Source of the DNA: Tolypocladium sp. Sup5 PDA-1
Lineage: Eukaryota > Ascomycota > Sordariomycetes > Hypocreales > Ophiocordycipitaceae
Direction: 5' to 3'
Assembly (NCBI GenBank): GCA_000750105.3
Contig: JPHH03000023.1
Span: 186,001 to 250,000 of the forward strand
DNA length: 64,000 bases
Positions within the stretch are counted from its first letter, which is position 1; each line of letters starts with the position of its first letter. A program made the position numbers and the translations under genes. The notes beneath the pieces are model-generated. The model had not been told where the DNA came from. It saw only the letters and a list, made by a program, of their open reading frames with translations, and ran no database searches. Of this stretch, positions 46,766 to 58,704 are shown piece after piece.

Positions 46766-49700
46766 GTGCCCCCCTGCCCCCTCCTTAACGCCAGCAATAC
46801 CGAGGAAACGTTCCGAAATGCCTTTACGGCTAACCCAACTAGTCTCATAAAAGAAGTCTTCCTCGTATGCAACGCCGCTTACAGCATGCAAACGGAAATC
46901 GACTCTCTCCTTGCCTTGGCCACGACGATAAACATAGAAATAGAGGACCTCTAAACCCGCCTAGAAAATACGCTTATTACCAAAAGTAATAGAGACGTAA
47001 CGATCACCCGTCTTATAGCTAAAAACGAAGCATACCTCAGAGTTATTCAATCAAGAGGAGCCCCGCACCACACACCAGAACACCCCGACCCCGAGCCCTT
47101 TACCGGAGAGGACCCCACTCTCCTACCGAATTTCCTCTAGTAACTCGAGCTAAAGCTCGAAATAAACAAAGACTAGTAGAACTCGGAATCTCAACGTATA
47201 GGGTACGTTATCTTATGCCTTAAAGGCAAAGTATATAACCAAGTCGGCTACAATATTAAAGATAGGGTAGTACTCTTCGATAACGTCAATGCCATAAAAA
47301 GCATCCTTCAGTTAGCCTTCGGAGATATCGACGCTAAAGCCACCGCTTAACTCAAGATCTTTAATATAAAATAGGGCTATAGATCCCTTACGGTATTCCT
47401 CCCTAAATAGTATGCCATCGCTAAGCTCACCGAGTGGGATAGTAGGGCCCTTATCGCCTACCTCCGACGTGCTCTCTACGATAATATTACCTAGAGACTT
47501 TCCCTCACTAAGAGCAGAGACATGCCTACCGAACTTACTTAATTTATAGATCTTATCCGTACCTGCGATAACGAATGCCGTTAAGTTAATGCCAATTACT
47601 TTAAGAAGAACGCTAATAACTTAACCAACTACACTACCCGTCTATAACCCACTAGTACGACGCACTTAACGACCTCTAACGGCGGGGACTTAATAGATTT
47701 AAGCGTCATTACCTAGGGCGTAGAAGACGTCGCCTCGGGTTATAGACCTAAAAGTAACGCGGAGAGAGTAGCACGCAAAGCCTATTGCATAGAGCATAGA
47801 CTCTGCCATTAGTATAGCTCGGACAAATATCGTTCCCTTAATTATAATACCGTACTATAGAAGGCGGAAAAAGTATAGTCTCTAACGGAAGTCGCCGTAG
47901 GAGACGCAAGAAAAAGAACGATCTACTACTCTCTTCCCTAGACACTAAATAAGCTCACTTGCTATTATCCTATACCTTAATCGAAGCTAACTCCACCCCG
48001 ATTAAAACCAAAGTAATACTTAACTTAGGTACTACTAGAAAGGGGTTTATAGACGAATCCTTCGCGTATACTAATAAATTCACGCTCTATAAACTACGAA
48101 ACCGTCGCCGGTTAAATATAGTCGATAGGAGACTATCGTCGGCTAGCGATATCACTCACGTAGTAAAACTCGATATAGAAATCAAAGGATATAAGGAGAA
48201 GATGCTCTTTTATATAACGAAGCTTAGGAAGTACGATATTATACTCGGAAAACCCTAGCTATTAGATCATAACCCAAACGTTAATTAGAGCACGAATATA
48301 GTCACTTTTAACTCTAATCACTGCCGCAAATACTACATAAAGAAGGGGCAATACTAACTAACGGTTTCTAGAGCCCCCTCTTTATTAATTTCGATAACCA
48401 CAACTATATTTCCACGCCTATTAGTCCCCCAAAGGGTCGGTGCAGCCGCATTCCATATACTAGCTAAAAAGCACGACATTAACGTATTCTCACTATTACT
48501 TTACGAGATCGATAAAAGGCTAGCTAAACTCGGAGTTATTATAGAAGTCTCTACGTTCGTAGAACCCAAGGCACCCTAATTCGACTCGGCACTTACGGAT
48601 ATACAAAAGATAAACCGAGAACTCTAGCTATAAGACAGAATCACCCCCGTTAACCCCAGGGACCAAGAAAGCCAGGAACTCCGAGCTTCCCGGAAAACAG
48701 TAGCCGACATATACCTATTAGGGGCATTACTCGAAGATATCCGCAAAGCCCTCGAACCCAAGACTCTAGTCGATCCTACGACAAAAGTACCCCGCCACTA
48801 TTATAAATTCCTAAAGGTATTCGACTAATCTAAGGTAGATAAACTTCCCCCCTACCGAGACTACGACTACGAAATAGTACTTTAACTAGGCATAACTCTA
48901 CCCTATAGACCTCTATACGGGATATCCAAAGATAAACTTATCGTCTTTCGGAAATTTCTTTAGGAAAACCTCGATAAGGGTTTCATACGCGCTAGCACGT
49001 CACCAGCAGCCTCGCTAGTATTATTCGCGAAGAAACTAGGAGGGGGCCTTCGCTTTTGCGTAGACTACCGAGCACTCAATACTATAACTATCAAGAACCA
49101 ATACCCACTACTATTAATCTAGGAGACCCTTTCCTAGTTAAGCTAAGCTAAATATTTTACCAAACTCGATATCGTCGCAGCGTTTAATCGAATACGTATC
49201 AAGGAGGGTCAGGAGTAGATAACGGCTTTTAACATAAGATATGGCCTCTTCGAGAGCATAGTAATGCCGTTTAGACTATCAAATACCCTAGCTACCTTTT
49301 AAGCTCGAATCAACGAAATCTTACGCCCGTTCCTCGATAGATATTATACCGCCTACATCGACGACATTCTTATCTATTCGAATAACCTCGCCTCCCATAG
49401 ACTCCACGTTAAATCAGTACTTCAAGCACTCGAAGCTATAGGCCTACAACTTAATATTAAGAAATATAAATTCGAGACCACTAAAGTAAAATATCTAGGC
49501 ATAATTATCTCAACTACTAGAGTGTAAATAGACCCGGAAAAAGTCAACTATCTTATCAACTAGGAGGCGCCTATTAATATAAAAGACATCTAAGCCTTCT
49601 TAGGATTCTCGAATTTTTATAGACGATTTATTAAAGGATTTTCACGCATCGTACGACTACTTATTGCCCTAACACGGAAGTTAGTTAAATAGAATTAGAC

Positions 49701-51880
49701 TTTATCCTGCCAAGAGGCATTCGATACGCTTAAAAATAGCTTCACTTTAGCGCTAATCCTTAGACACTTTGACCCCGTAAAAGAAGTATTTATCGAATGC
49801 GACGCGTCCGATTTTATGTCTTTAGGTATCCTTTCCTAGGAAGACGATTAGGGAGCGCTATACCTAGTGGCCTTTATATCCAAAAAGTACGACCCGGCCG
49901 AGTATAACTACGAGATCTACGACAAAGAACTTCTAGCCATCGTACGCTACTTCAAATACTAGAGACCTAAACTCTAAGGCGCATACCACTAGATTATAGT
50001 CATTACCGACTATACTAACCTTCGATATTTTATAACAACCAAGCAGCTTTTAAGACATCAAGTCAGGTAGAGCAAATTCCTATCACAGTTTCAATTCGCT
50101 ATTAAATTAATACTAGGGAAAGAGAACGTAAAACCTAACGCTCTTACACGGAGATCGCAAGACTTACTATAAGATAAAAATAACGACCGTATCCAGTACT
50201 AACAATAGTCACTGCTTAAACCTTATAATATCGACTCTTCTATATAAGAATAACTCAAGCTTAACCCCGAGCTCTTAGAGCTCTTTGCAAACCTCTCCTA
50301 GGAGTAAGAAATTACACTATGCCCCGCTATTCTCGACGAAACCTAACTAGAACTAATCAACCACAAGATTACAAGACTCCTAGACAAAGGCTACGAAGAC
50401 GACAAATAGTAGATGAAAATTAGGGACGAGATGCTCAAACCCTATAGCATCCCTCACTCGAAGGAAGTTTCTCTATCGGAATACATAATTAATAAAGGCC
50501 GATTATACTTCCGAGGGAGATTATACATACCCAAAGGCGAATTGCGAACCCTTCTTATCTAACTCGCTTATAATAGCGTCGAAACTAGCTACCCCGGGAA
50601 AAATAAGCTATACGAACTCATCTCACGCTCCTATTAGTGGCCAAGGCTCAGCGCCGATACGAAACAATTCACGCGTAATTGCTATAGATATCTAAGAAAC
50701 AAGACCTCCTAGTTGCGGTACTAGGGGACGCTAAAACCTCTCCCTATTCCCCTGCAAAGATAGAGAGACCTATCTGTTGACTTTATTAGCCTAATTTAAC
50801 CTATATCCCGTGGATTTAACGCAATTATAGTCGTCGTTAATAGGCTATCAAAAGACCGATATTTCACGCCCTATAGGACCGATATAAAAGCACATGACCT
50901 AGCAATGCTCTTTGTTCGAGATATATAGAAACTCCATAGACTACTAGATTTAATTATCTCCGATAGAGGACTACTATTCGTCTCGGAATTCTAGAAAGCA
51001 GTTTACCACCGTTTATAGATCAATATTAGCCTTTCTATAGCATATCACCCCGAAACCGACGGCTAGACGGAAAACGCTAACTTATTCCTCGAGCAATACC
51101 TTCGCCAGTATGTTAGCTTTGCTTAGGATAACTAGGACGAGTGGCTCCTATTGGCCGAATTCGTAGCCCGGAACGTTATCAATAATTTAACTAGAATATC
51201 CCTATTTTTTGCGAACATAGGCTACTACCCTCGCATAAGCTTTGGCCCCCCTCGAGCAATACTACGCGCAGTATCCAAAGACCTAGCAGAACGCTATAAC
51301 GAGGGCAATAACTTTGCCGCTAAGATATAAGAGATCACTAATCTACTCCGGACAAACCTGCTTTTAGCTCAAGCCTTACAAGAGCATTTCGCTAACGCAA
51401 ATAGATCACCGGCGCTAGCGTATCGAGTTAGAGATATAGTGCTACTAAGCACACGTAATATTAAGTCAGCTAGAGCTATTCTAAAACTAGATCATAAGTT
51501 CATTAGCCCCTTTCGAATCGAGCATATACTTAACCCTTACTCCTACTAACTAAAATTGCCACATAAATTAGACTCAATTCACAATTCATTCTATACTAAC
51601 CTCCTGCGACCATCACTAAACGACCCACTCCCCGGCTAACATAATCCACCGCCCCCACTAATAACGCTAGATGCAAAGGGGGAGAAACTCTAGGCGATTG
51701 AAGCAATACTAGACTCGAAACGTATAAAACGGAAGGGCTTCTAGTACTATATACTATAGAGAGGCTTTGACCTCGAAGAAGCAATATAGGAGCTACTATA
51801 CAACGTCGTTAACGCTTATATAGCCATTAAAGAGTTCGAGAAGCGCTACAAAAACAAACCCAGGCCTATGAAATAAGAAA
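46766..51880 (+). pseudogene. Degenerate gag-pol of the LTR element
   Basis: Gag: coiled-coil-like part (about 46850-47040), then PFTGEDPTLLPNFL (about 47098-47140). Protease-like part 47959-48258 (KVILNLGTTRKGFIDESF, ending YDIILGKP). Reverse transcriptase about 48830-49520 with FCVDYRALNTITIKN, KLDIVAAFNRIRI and YIDDILIYSNN (49353-49386; the YxDD active site is kept). RNase H about 49780-50030 (FIECDASDF, YNYEIYDKELLAIVRY). Integrase about 50540-51300 (DFISLI, IISDRGLLFVSEF, SIAYHPETDG). Chromodomain-like end about 51690-51790 (AIEAILDSKR, YYILYRGF). Stops inside these blocks are almost all TAG, at places where the family has Trp or Gln, which is what TGG-to-TAG and CAG-to-TAG changes by RIP would make. 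Confidence 0.9.
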
Positions 51881-51951
51881 TGTAAAGTACTCGCCTCTAG
51901 GCTAATCAAGACGTGGAAGAATCAGAAGCGATAGAGTAAAGGAGGCCCATA

Positions 51952-52119
51952 TATGAGGGAACGATCATGTGACTTTCATACTTTATAAATGGCCTTATTT
52001 TATGAATATTGTATAAATAGCTTAAGTCAGAGTTTTCCTTAGGAATCTCTTTCTCTCGTTGTAAACAATCATTTTACCCAAGTTGCACCTAACCTCGTTC
52101 GTGCGCTTGTCCCGTCACA
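51952..52119 (+). repeat. Right LTR, 168 bp
   Basis: Starts TATGAGGGAACG (the first TG pair is kept as TA by mutation) and ends CCCGTCACA. It is followed by CACTG, the right target duplication (52120-52124). Confidence 0.97.
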
Positions 52120-52124
52120 CACTG

Positions 52125-54002
52125 TGCCGATTTGGCGAGGTGTATCAGCCGGACGGCAAGAGATACTTCGTTCTCTCACTGCATCTTGCGACCTACGACC
52201 CTTGGACACTCAACCTTATCTTAAGTGCCGTAAGGAAGGCATACGACGATGACGGCGAGCCACCGGCCCCTTTCCAACCCTTCAGCGCCTATATCTGCTG
52301 CTTATCAGGTCGCAATAATGCGCAAAGCGCACAGGATTTTTTGGAGAGCTCAACCTCGGTGGTCCCACGAAGCATCATTGCAGTTCCCACGTTTGCCTCA
52401 CGGTGCATCCGAGGCAGACCTCTCCAGTTCGAGATCATTGGAGATCCAGATGCCCATTCCTGATTCAGGTGATGGTGGTGTGCCGACGACACTTTCTGTG
52501 CTCCTTGCTTCCTGGGCGTTGTGTCTCTCAAGGCTGAGTGGGGATAGTAAAGCCTGTTTTGGCGTCCATGTGGACGGCCGTAGTATACCAGTTGAGGGCA
52601 TCGCTCGCATGACTGGGCCAGTTGGAGCCGTCGTTCCTTGTGCCATAGACCTGGCCACGTTGAACACCGGCGACTCGCTTGTTGGAGTCGTCCGAGAACA
52701 CGTAAACGCAGTGACGCCATTTCTACATACACCAAATTCAAGCGAGACGTCTGCTAGCCACGTCATGGGAACGACGTCACAGTCTTTCAGGAACGTTCTA
52801 ATTGTTAACAGCGATCCTGCATCAGTTCTGGAAACAGGGCCGCCAGAGATTCTAGAGCTCATGCAGACGAGATCATCCGAGAGCACGAGAGCACTTTCGA
52901 TGGCGCCCGGCTTGTAACGCGCTGCAGGTTCATGCCCAACGAGACTTTATGCATCGAGATGCAGTCCGACAAGCGAGTCATCTCTCCAGAGGACATTCTG
53001 CAGCAATACACACATGCCATAATGCAACTCCTTTCCAAGGCCTCGGCTCCATTGGCCGACTCGGAGCCAGTGAGCAGTTACGAGAGGTCACTACTACTTG
53101 AGTGGAACACAAACAGCCCCAGCCGTGTGGATGCTTGCATCCAGGATCAGATACGGGACGTATCTAAACGACAGCCTACGGCCCCTGCCATCTGCTCCTG
53201 GGATCGCGACCTCGACCACGGGCAACTGGATGACCTCTCGGATCGAATGGCTGCTCTGCTTCAAAATATCGGCATCAGGCCAGGGACAAGGGTGCCCAGT
53301 TTCTGCGAAAAGTCTGCCGCAGCTACCGTCGTCATGCTTGGAATCCTCAAGGCTGGAGGGGCCTTTGTCGCCATGGACTTAGATCATCCTGCGCAAAGAC
53401 TCGCCACCATCTTGGCCGACGTCAGTGCGTCTACAATCATTACCTCGTCTGCATTATCCGAGAAAGTAAATGCCAAGGTGGCTGCCAAGAATACTGTCAT
53501 TGTCGATATGGAGCGTATTCAAAGTCTACCCCTTGGCGGTCCGCAGCAGGTTGCCATCCAACCTTCGGACACTTGCTACATCATCTACACGTCAGGGAGC
53601 ACTGGGGCACCCAAGGGTATTGTAGTGTCACACTCCAACTTTGCCACGAGTGTGCATCATAATCGTGGGCTCTTGGGAATGACAGCAGCAACCAGGACCC
53701 TGCAGTTCTCCAACTTCATTTTCGATGCGGTCATGTACGAAGTCCTTATGACCTTAGTGTCAGGAGGCTGCGTCTGTATACCCCAAGAAGCAGAAAGGCT
53801 CAATGATATCCACGGCGCATTCCAGCGTACGCGTGCCAACTGGGCACTGTTGTCACCGTCTACAGCCACCCTACTGAATCCCTCCGAGGTGCCAACCCTG
53901 CGCACACTGTGCCTTGGCGGGGAATCGTTCCCAAGGAACATGGTAGAGCGGTGGAAACATGTTCGCCTGATCAATGCCTACGGGCCAGTGAGATAACCGT
54001 CT
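52125..54002 (+). pseudogene. NRPS pseudogene, right part: C(end)-A(truncated)
   Basis: It continues the second condensation domain after the LTR element: CRFGEVYQPDGKRYFVLSLH, with a core LHLATYDPW in place of HHxxxDG. A shift near 52300 leads into FWRAQ...LQFPRLPHG, then VPTTLSVLLASWALCLSRLS and VDGRSIPVEGIARMTGPVGA. A second shift near 52860 leads to the C-A linker and adenylation domain: A2 LGILKAGGAFVAMD, A3 YIIYTSGSTGAPKGI (53578-53622), A4 FSNFIFDAVMYEV and A5 INAYGP. At A5 one base is missing: the next frame reads EITV, then stops. Beyond about 54002 no A6-A10, thiolation or release domain is found, so the gene is cut at its 3' side. Confidence 0.88.
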
Positions 54003-54880
54003 AGCTTTACTACAAATTCGTCCTAGGCAAATTAATTTTCTGTAATGTCAGGCATAGAAGGGTCTAATAACATAGCGGTAGCTACATGCAAAAATACACG
54101 ATCTTCTGCATAATCACGGTATTAATAGTTCCGTCACGAAGATTACTATAGAGACCAGTCTTACCATTCCAGCAATGGTAGTGAATCGACCGCACAGCCC
54201 TTACGATACATAGGATCTCAATCAAGATTTTTCTATGGATGCCCGTCTCTATAAACTAGCTACAGAAGAGAGGCTCAAAAAAGATTAAGTAGCTGCTATT
54301 TAGGATGTCTCTTTATCTAACACGAAGAAGGGGCACCCTAACGTAGTGAGTCCTTTGCGAACGACTTCTGCGGCAGTTCTCGAACCTCATAGCAGTGAAT
54401 CAATAAATAATACGACCGATTAATGTATTAGTCTATACAACACGGCGTAAGAGAAAAAACCATGAGGTTCACCACAATTACTATTATAGCGGTGTTTCTT
54501 ACTTAGAGTCCCCTCGCTATACCTCCCGTCGATATGTAACAAGTCCGCAGGGGCCGGGATAGCCGAGTTATTATAACCCACGCTTCCTTTTGCTTTCATC
54601 AGCTATTCAGATGTGCTAGGTGTAACTGTAACGCCGTGGCAGGACTCATGCGGTTATTCGACTCGAGATCTAACGTAGCTGAAATCTGGTACCCTAGAGG
54701 ACCGACCAACAAGACCCTCAACTATTTCCAGATCCTGCAGATCCGACTCGATATCTCGTGCTTTAAACTACTCCCTCTATTAAATTAATAAATTTACACA
54801 TAAGACTAATTCCTTGTGGGACTCGCCGTCATAGGTAAGCACTTGTACCCTTAGCCATCTTATAGCTAATTGTTCATGGT
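54003..54880. other. Intergenic after the NRPS breakpoint, no gene seen
   Basis: Base composition changes to AT-rich just after 54002. No domain of an NRPS or other protein is readable. Confidence 0.5.
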
Positions 54881-56340
54881 CTAGCTATGCGCGGTGCCAT
54901 TATCATGTGAAAATACCATGCCTCCCCTCCATATCAGCGCCACGGTAAACACTACCAGCACGACGCGTAACGATATAATCATCAATCGTCGTTTAGTGGG
55001 TAAGCATTTGCGGCAAGAATGCGTCGACGAGACATTAGCATACGAGCCCGAGCTGAGCCTGTACGCCACCCAAGCTAAGGACGTCTTGTACATATTGATA
55101 ATTTGGTCGTAGCCCAGGGAGTAATAGGCGAGACCCACCAGGGCAATAGAATAGCCAGTAGCCTGGACGAGGGTAATTCGCGTTTGCCAGATGATGGCTG
55201 AGACGGCGACGAGGAGCATCGCTTTAAATATTCCTGTGAGCGTGAGGACGACGCCAGATGTCTTGCCAATCTTATATAGCGTTAGCTGTAAATGTTTTGC
55301 CTTAACTTCAATTAGGATAGGAGGAACTGACCAGAAAGAGGCTGCTAACGTTAAGCATAAAAGCAACCATTGCATTCAGCAAAAGCATTATAAACCCCGT
55401 ATTTATGACATCGTCGAACCTGAAATCGGGAGCTTCGGTAAAAAGCGCGATAAATAGGTTGAAGACGGCACATGCTGGCGCGTAATAGTATAAGCTAACA
55501 AGGGGATCCATCTTCCTGCTCTTGCCGCTTAGCATAACTTCGATCATGACAATTCGCATTGCCTCAAAGACAATGCCGCCGACCTGGAAAAGAAAGCCGA
55601 CAAGGGAAAAATTCATCTCTCCGAAGCTAGTGATAGTAACGCCGATAGCAATAACGAGGATATTAAGAAACTGCGACAAGCTCGGGTCGGCTACGCCCCA
55701 GGCCCACGAGGTAACGAGGACGGCAACCGGGGCCGCAGACTTGAGCATCTGCGTAAACGCGAGCGATAGGTAGAGGTAGACGAGATTTGAGCAAATGAGG
55801 GACCCAGTGTATAGCACGCCGATGGGCAGGATAGTGCGGACATAGAGGCCGCTATTCATCCGTATGGAATGGCGGCTGTCCAGTGCAGTGGTCGTGCGCG
55901 CGAGGCATTGCGTGGCAAGCGTTGCAGAAACAAGATGCCAGCAGGTTAATATGATGGCTAGTGAAGGTGAGCGCCACTGATGGTATAGAAAGACGCTGAC
56001 TCGTGTTCAAACGGCCGAGCGATTACGTACGGTATCCTAAAGGGCCATGTCAGTTGCTGCCACAGTGCACAAGGAGTGAAGAGGTACGTACTGAATCCAG
56101 CAGTTTCCACAAGGTATTTGTTAAACAAGATGGTGGCATTTGAGAAAAGAATCCAGTTGCTATGACAAGAGTCAGTAAACTGCAGTGGTCCTCGATTGGC
56201 AGCTTCACCGTGGTGTGGCTGTCGTCGAAGACGTACGCGACGTAAAGAGACTGGTGGAGTCCAGAGCCGGCATCGTGCGCCCTCGCCGGCAGCTCCGTCA
56301 CAGGTAGTAGACCTTTGGAGGGGGATTCTGAGTCCGCCAT
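54881..56340 (-). CDS. DMT-superfamily transporter (triose-phosphate / nucleotide-sugar transporter type)
   Basis: Four exons: 56340 to about 56252, 56159-56092, 55957-55332 and 55285-54881, about 395 residues. The blocks are those of fungal TPT-family proteins: NWILFSNATILFNKYLVETA, LTCWHLVSATLATQCLARTT, RTILPIGVLYTGSLICSN, LVYLYLSLAFTQMLKSAAPV, SFGEMNFSLVGFLFQ, RIVMIEVMLSG, and after the last intron GKTSGVVLTLTGIFKAMLLV. About ten membrane spans. Likely in Golgi or ER membranes, moving a phosphorylated or nucleotide-linked sugar; the substrate cannot be told. The first intron is uncertain: the only donor that keeps frame (CA|GTCTCT, 56251) is weak and drops part of the usual first span, so the N-terminus may differ. 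Confidence 0.85.
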
Positions 56341-57345
56341 TGTCCATAAAGTTCGTTTATAGTCTGCAAAGAAAGGCTTGCTGTCGCGGGAATATATAGC
56401 CGAGGGACGATAAAGAAGAAATTTCTGCGAATTTGGTCGCCGTCGTGCTGTTGCAGGTGACTCGAATTTGCCAGGACTGCGAAGGGGAGACGCCGGGGAC
56501 TAGATCTGAGACAAGTTGAAGGTAACGCGATGGGTGCGATAAATTTTTCGTTCAACTTAGTGGTCCTAGCAGAGGGAAGTGGCACACATCCGGAAAATAG
56601 TTCGCGCTCTGAGTACTTCGAACGCGGACGCGGTGCGGAATGAGATCGCGCGTCGTCTTTGCCAACCGTGACACCGTGACAACCAAAAGGGCATGTATTG
56701 GGTATTGGCATTTAGCAATACAGGGGTGGTTAAACATCACATTTTCTCAATCGTGTGGAATACCGCATGCAATTTGTACTATTTTGTATCCCATCTGTCA
56801 GTGTAGGTAAGTAGCATGCGAGCGTCTACGAGTATATACATCCATTTTGCCCTGCCCCTTTGCGCCGTGTGCCAAGACATACACCCGTTGGTCGACACAC
56901 GCCCCCTTTCCTCAACCGGACAGGCATGTGGTCTCTACCCTAATGTGGCCTGCTTGGCGACCCGGCAGGCGCCCGCGCAGAATGTGGCTAGCACTAGCGT
57001 CTACAGGGCTGAGAATAGCGGGTACGGGAAAAAAAATAAGGTACCGCGTGGCATGGCCGCCGCTAAAGCCCAAGGGGCCTTGGCATGCACTGTTCCAGCC
57101 TGGGGTTATGAATCACACGCCCTACCCTCCCTGCACTGCATTCCATTCCCGCCCTTTCCCTTTAACTGCTGGTCTCGGTTCAATTATGCTGATTCCTTCT
57201 TCAGTCAATCATGGCATGCTACCAGGGAAGAGGGAATAAAAAAAGGTGTTGCAATCGTCGTGATGATTCGAGTACATAAGGTGAACGGGTAGAGCTGCTC
57301 GTTAGCGAGGGAAACTTTGCTCCCTTGTTGTCCAGAGCTTACATC
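56341..57345. other. Divergent promoter region, transporter/glycosyltransferase
   Basis: About 1 kb between the divergent starts at 56340 and 57346. Pyrimidine-rich stretches near 57130-57200 suit a fungal promoter. Overlapping frames here lack motifs. Confidence 0.5.
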
Positions 57346-58704
57346 ATGTACCCGCCCAAAGACATGACATTTCCCAACGGTAACCATCGGGGAAGGCGCC
57401 TGCCGGGTGCACGAATCCCAAAGAGGGCGCTACTGGCGGTATTCGTGGCCGCGACCGTCGTCTTCATGCTGTTTAGCGGTTTGCCACTTCACCCGCACAG
57501 ATTCAGGTCAGATCGCATGTTGGAGGATATCAACAACAGCACTCTTGGGGTAAGCAACCAAAAGAAATCCTGGGACGAGCCTTACTGCTACTCCAGCCGC
57601 TCATGCCTGTGACCCATCTAGTTTGAAAAGATTTTCGTCATGGGTCTGCCAGCGCGAACCGATCGACGCGACAGCATGGTTCTCCAGGCTGGACTCAGCA
57701 ACTTGGAGATAAATTTCATTGACGGCGTCACCGCCGACGACATTTCCCTCAAAGCCGTGCCTGCAAACGAAGCCGGCGAGCGACTCAAGGCCGGCGCTTT
57801 GGGCTGCTGGCGCGGGCATATGAATGCTCTTCAAGAGTGTGTTTTGTCCTGTTAAATCAAGCCTTTCCAAAACAATGCGCAGCTGTACTGACGGCACGGC
57901 AGAATCGTTCGACGCAACTTGACAAGCGCATTGATCTTGGAAGATGACGCAGACTGGGATGTTCGCATCCGGCCGCTGCTTCGCAACGTGGCCCTGTCGA
58001 CGCGAGCTCTCACGCAGCCGCTTCGGGGCTCAAAGTCCTACGCGGACCCTACATACCCAGGCCCGCCTGCTCCTGGAGAGCCGGACATCCGCGAATTCTC
58101 GCTCGGCAATTTGCCGATAACTGAGACGCCCAAGATCTCTCCGTATGGCGACGAGTGGGAAATGCTGTGGCTCGGCCACTGCGGCGTCAGCTGGCCTGTT
58201 GTAGCCAGCGACGGCCTCCCGTTCGGCCGCGTCTTTCACTATGACGACGTGAGCGTGCCCCCCAAGAAGAACCTCTATTCTCTATCGAACCCCTTTCACC
58301 TTGTGGACAACTACCCGGCGCATACGCGTGCGGTCCATCATGTCGAGGACGGAGTGTGCTCCCTGGGGTACGCCGTCACCCAGAAGGGCGCCCAAGGCAT
58401 GCTGCGCGAGCTTGCCCTGAAGGAGGTGGTCAATCCGCTCGACTTCCTCCTGAGACACTACTGCAAGGGCCTGAACGGGCTCCGCAAGCACAACTGTCTA
58501 GCCGTGCAGCCGCCACTGTTCAGCCACCACCGTATTCCGGGCCTCATGAGTGCGGGTAGCAACATAGGAGACCATGGAGAGGGCTATAGAAAGGAGGCCA
58601 CTACGGACATGGTGCGTTGGAGCGTCGCTTTGAACGCCGACGCCATCCAAGACGGCAGTCACAACTATGTAGATCAGTTTCCCGACTCCGACGCAGAGCT
58701 GTAG
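57346..58704 (+). CDS. GT25-like glycosyltransferase, type II membrane protein
   Basis: Three exons: 57346-57549, 57622-57836 and 57903-58704, GT-AG and in phase, 406 residues. A short cytosolic N-terminus with basic residues is followed by one membrane anchor (ALLAVFVAATVVFMLFSGL, about residues 27-45) and a lumenal catalytic domain. Family marks are FEKIFVMGLPARTDRRDSM at the domain start, GALGCWRGHMNAL, the acidic metal motif ALILEDDADWD, and GYAVTQKGAQGML near the C-terminus. These match the LPS-type glycosyltransferase family 25 found in many fungi. It probably sits in the Golgi and adds a sugar to protein or glycan. It is next to a DMT-type sugar transporter and a sulfatase-fold membrane protein, so a shared role in glycan building is plausible. 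Confidence 0.85.

Larger units (their letters stand above)
46324..52119 (+). mobile_element. Ty3/Gypsy chromodomain LTR retrotransposon, RIP-mutated
   Basis: 5796-bp element: two 168-bp LTRs, a 5460-bp interior and a 5-bp target duplication (CACTG). A purine-rich tract (AGTAAAGGAGG, about 51936-51946) precedes the right LTR. The interior order (gag, protease, reverse transcriptase, RNase H, integrase, chromodomain) is that of a chromovirus of the Ty3/Gypsy group. Removing it rejoins the NRPS second condensation domain without a gap (RYGGPL then CRFGEVYQPDG). The element is dead because its reading frames carry very many TAG codons. Confidence 0.95.

Noticed and set aside
47000..51880. Reassigned TAG codon as an explanation for the open pol frames
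   Set aside because: Neighbouring genes end at TAG normally (for example 17775-17777), and LTR differences show RIP-type change.
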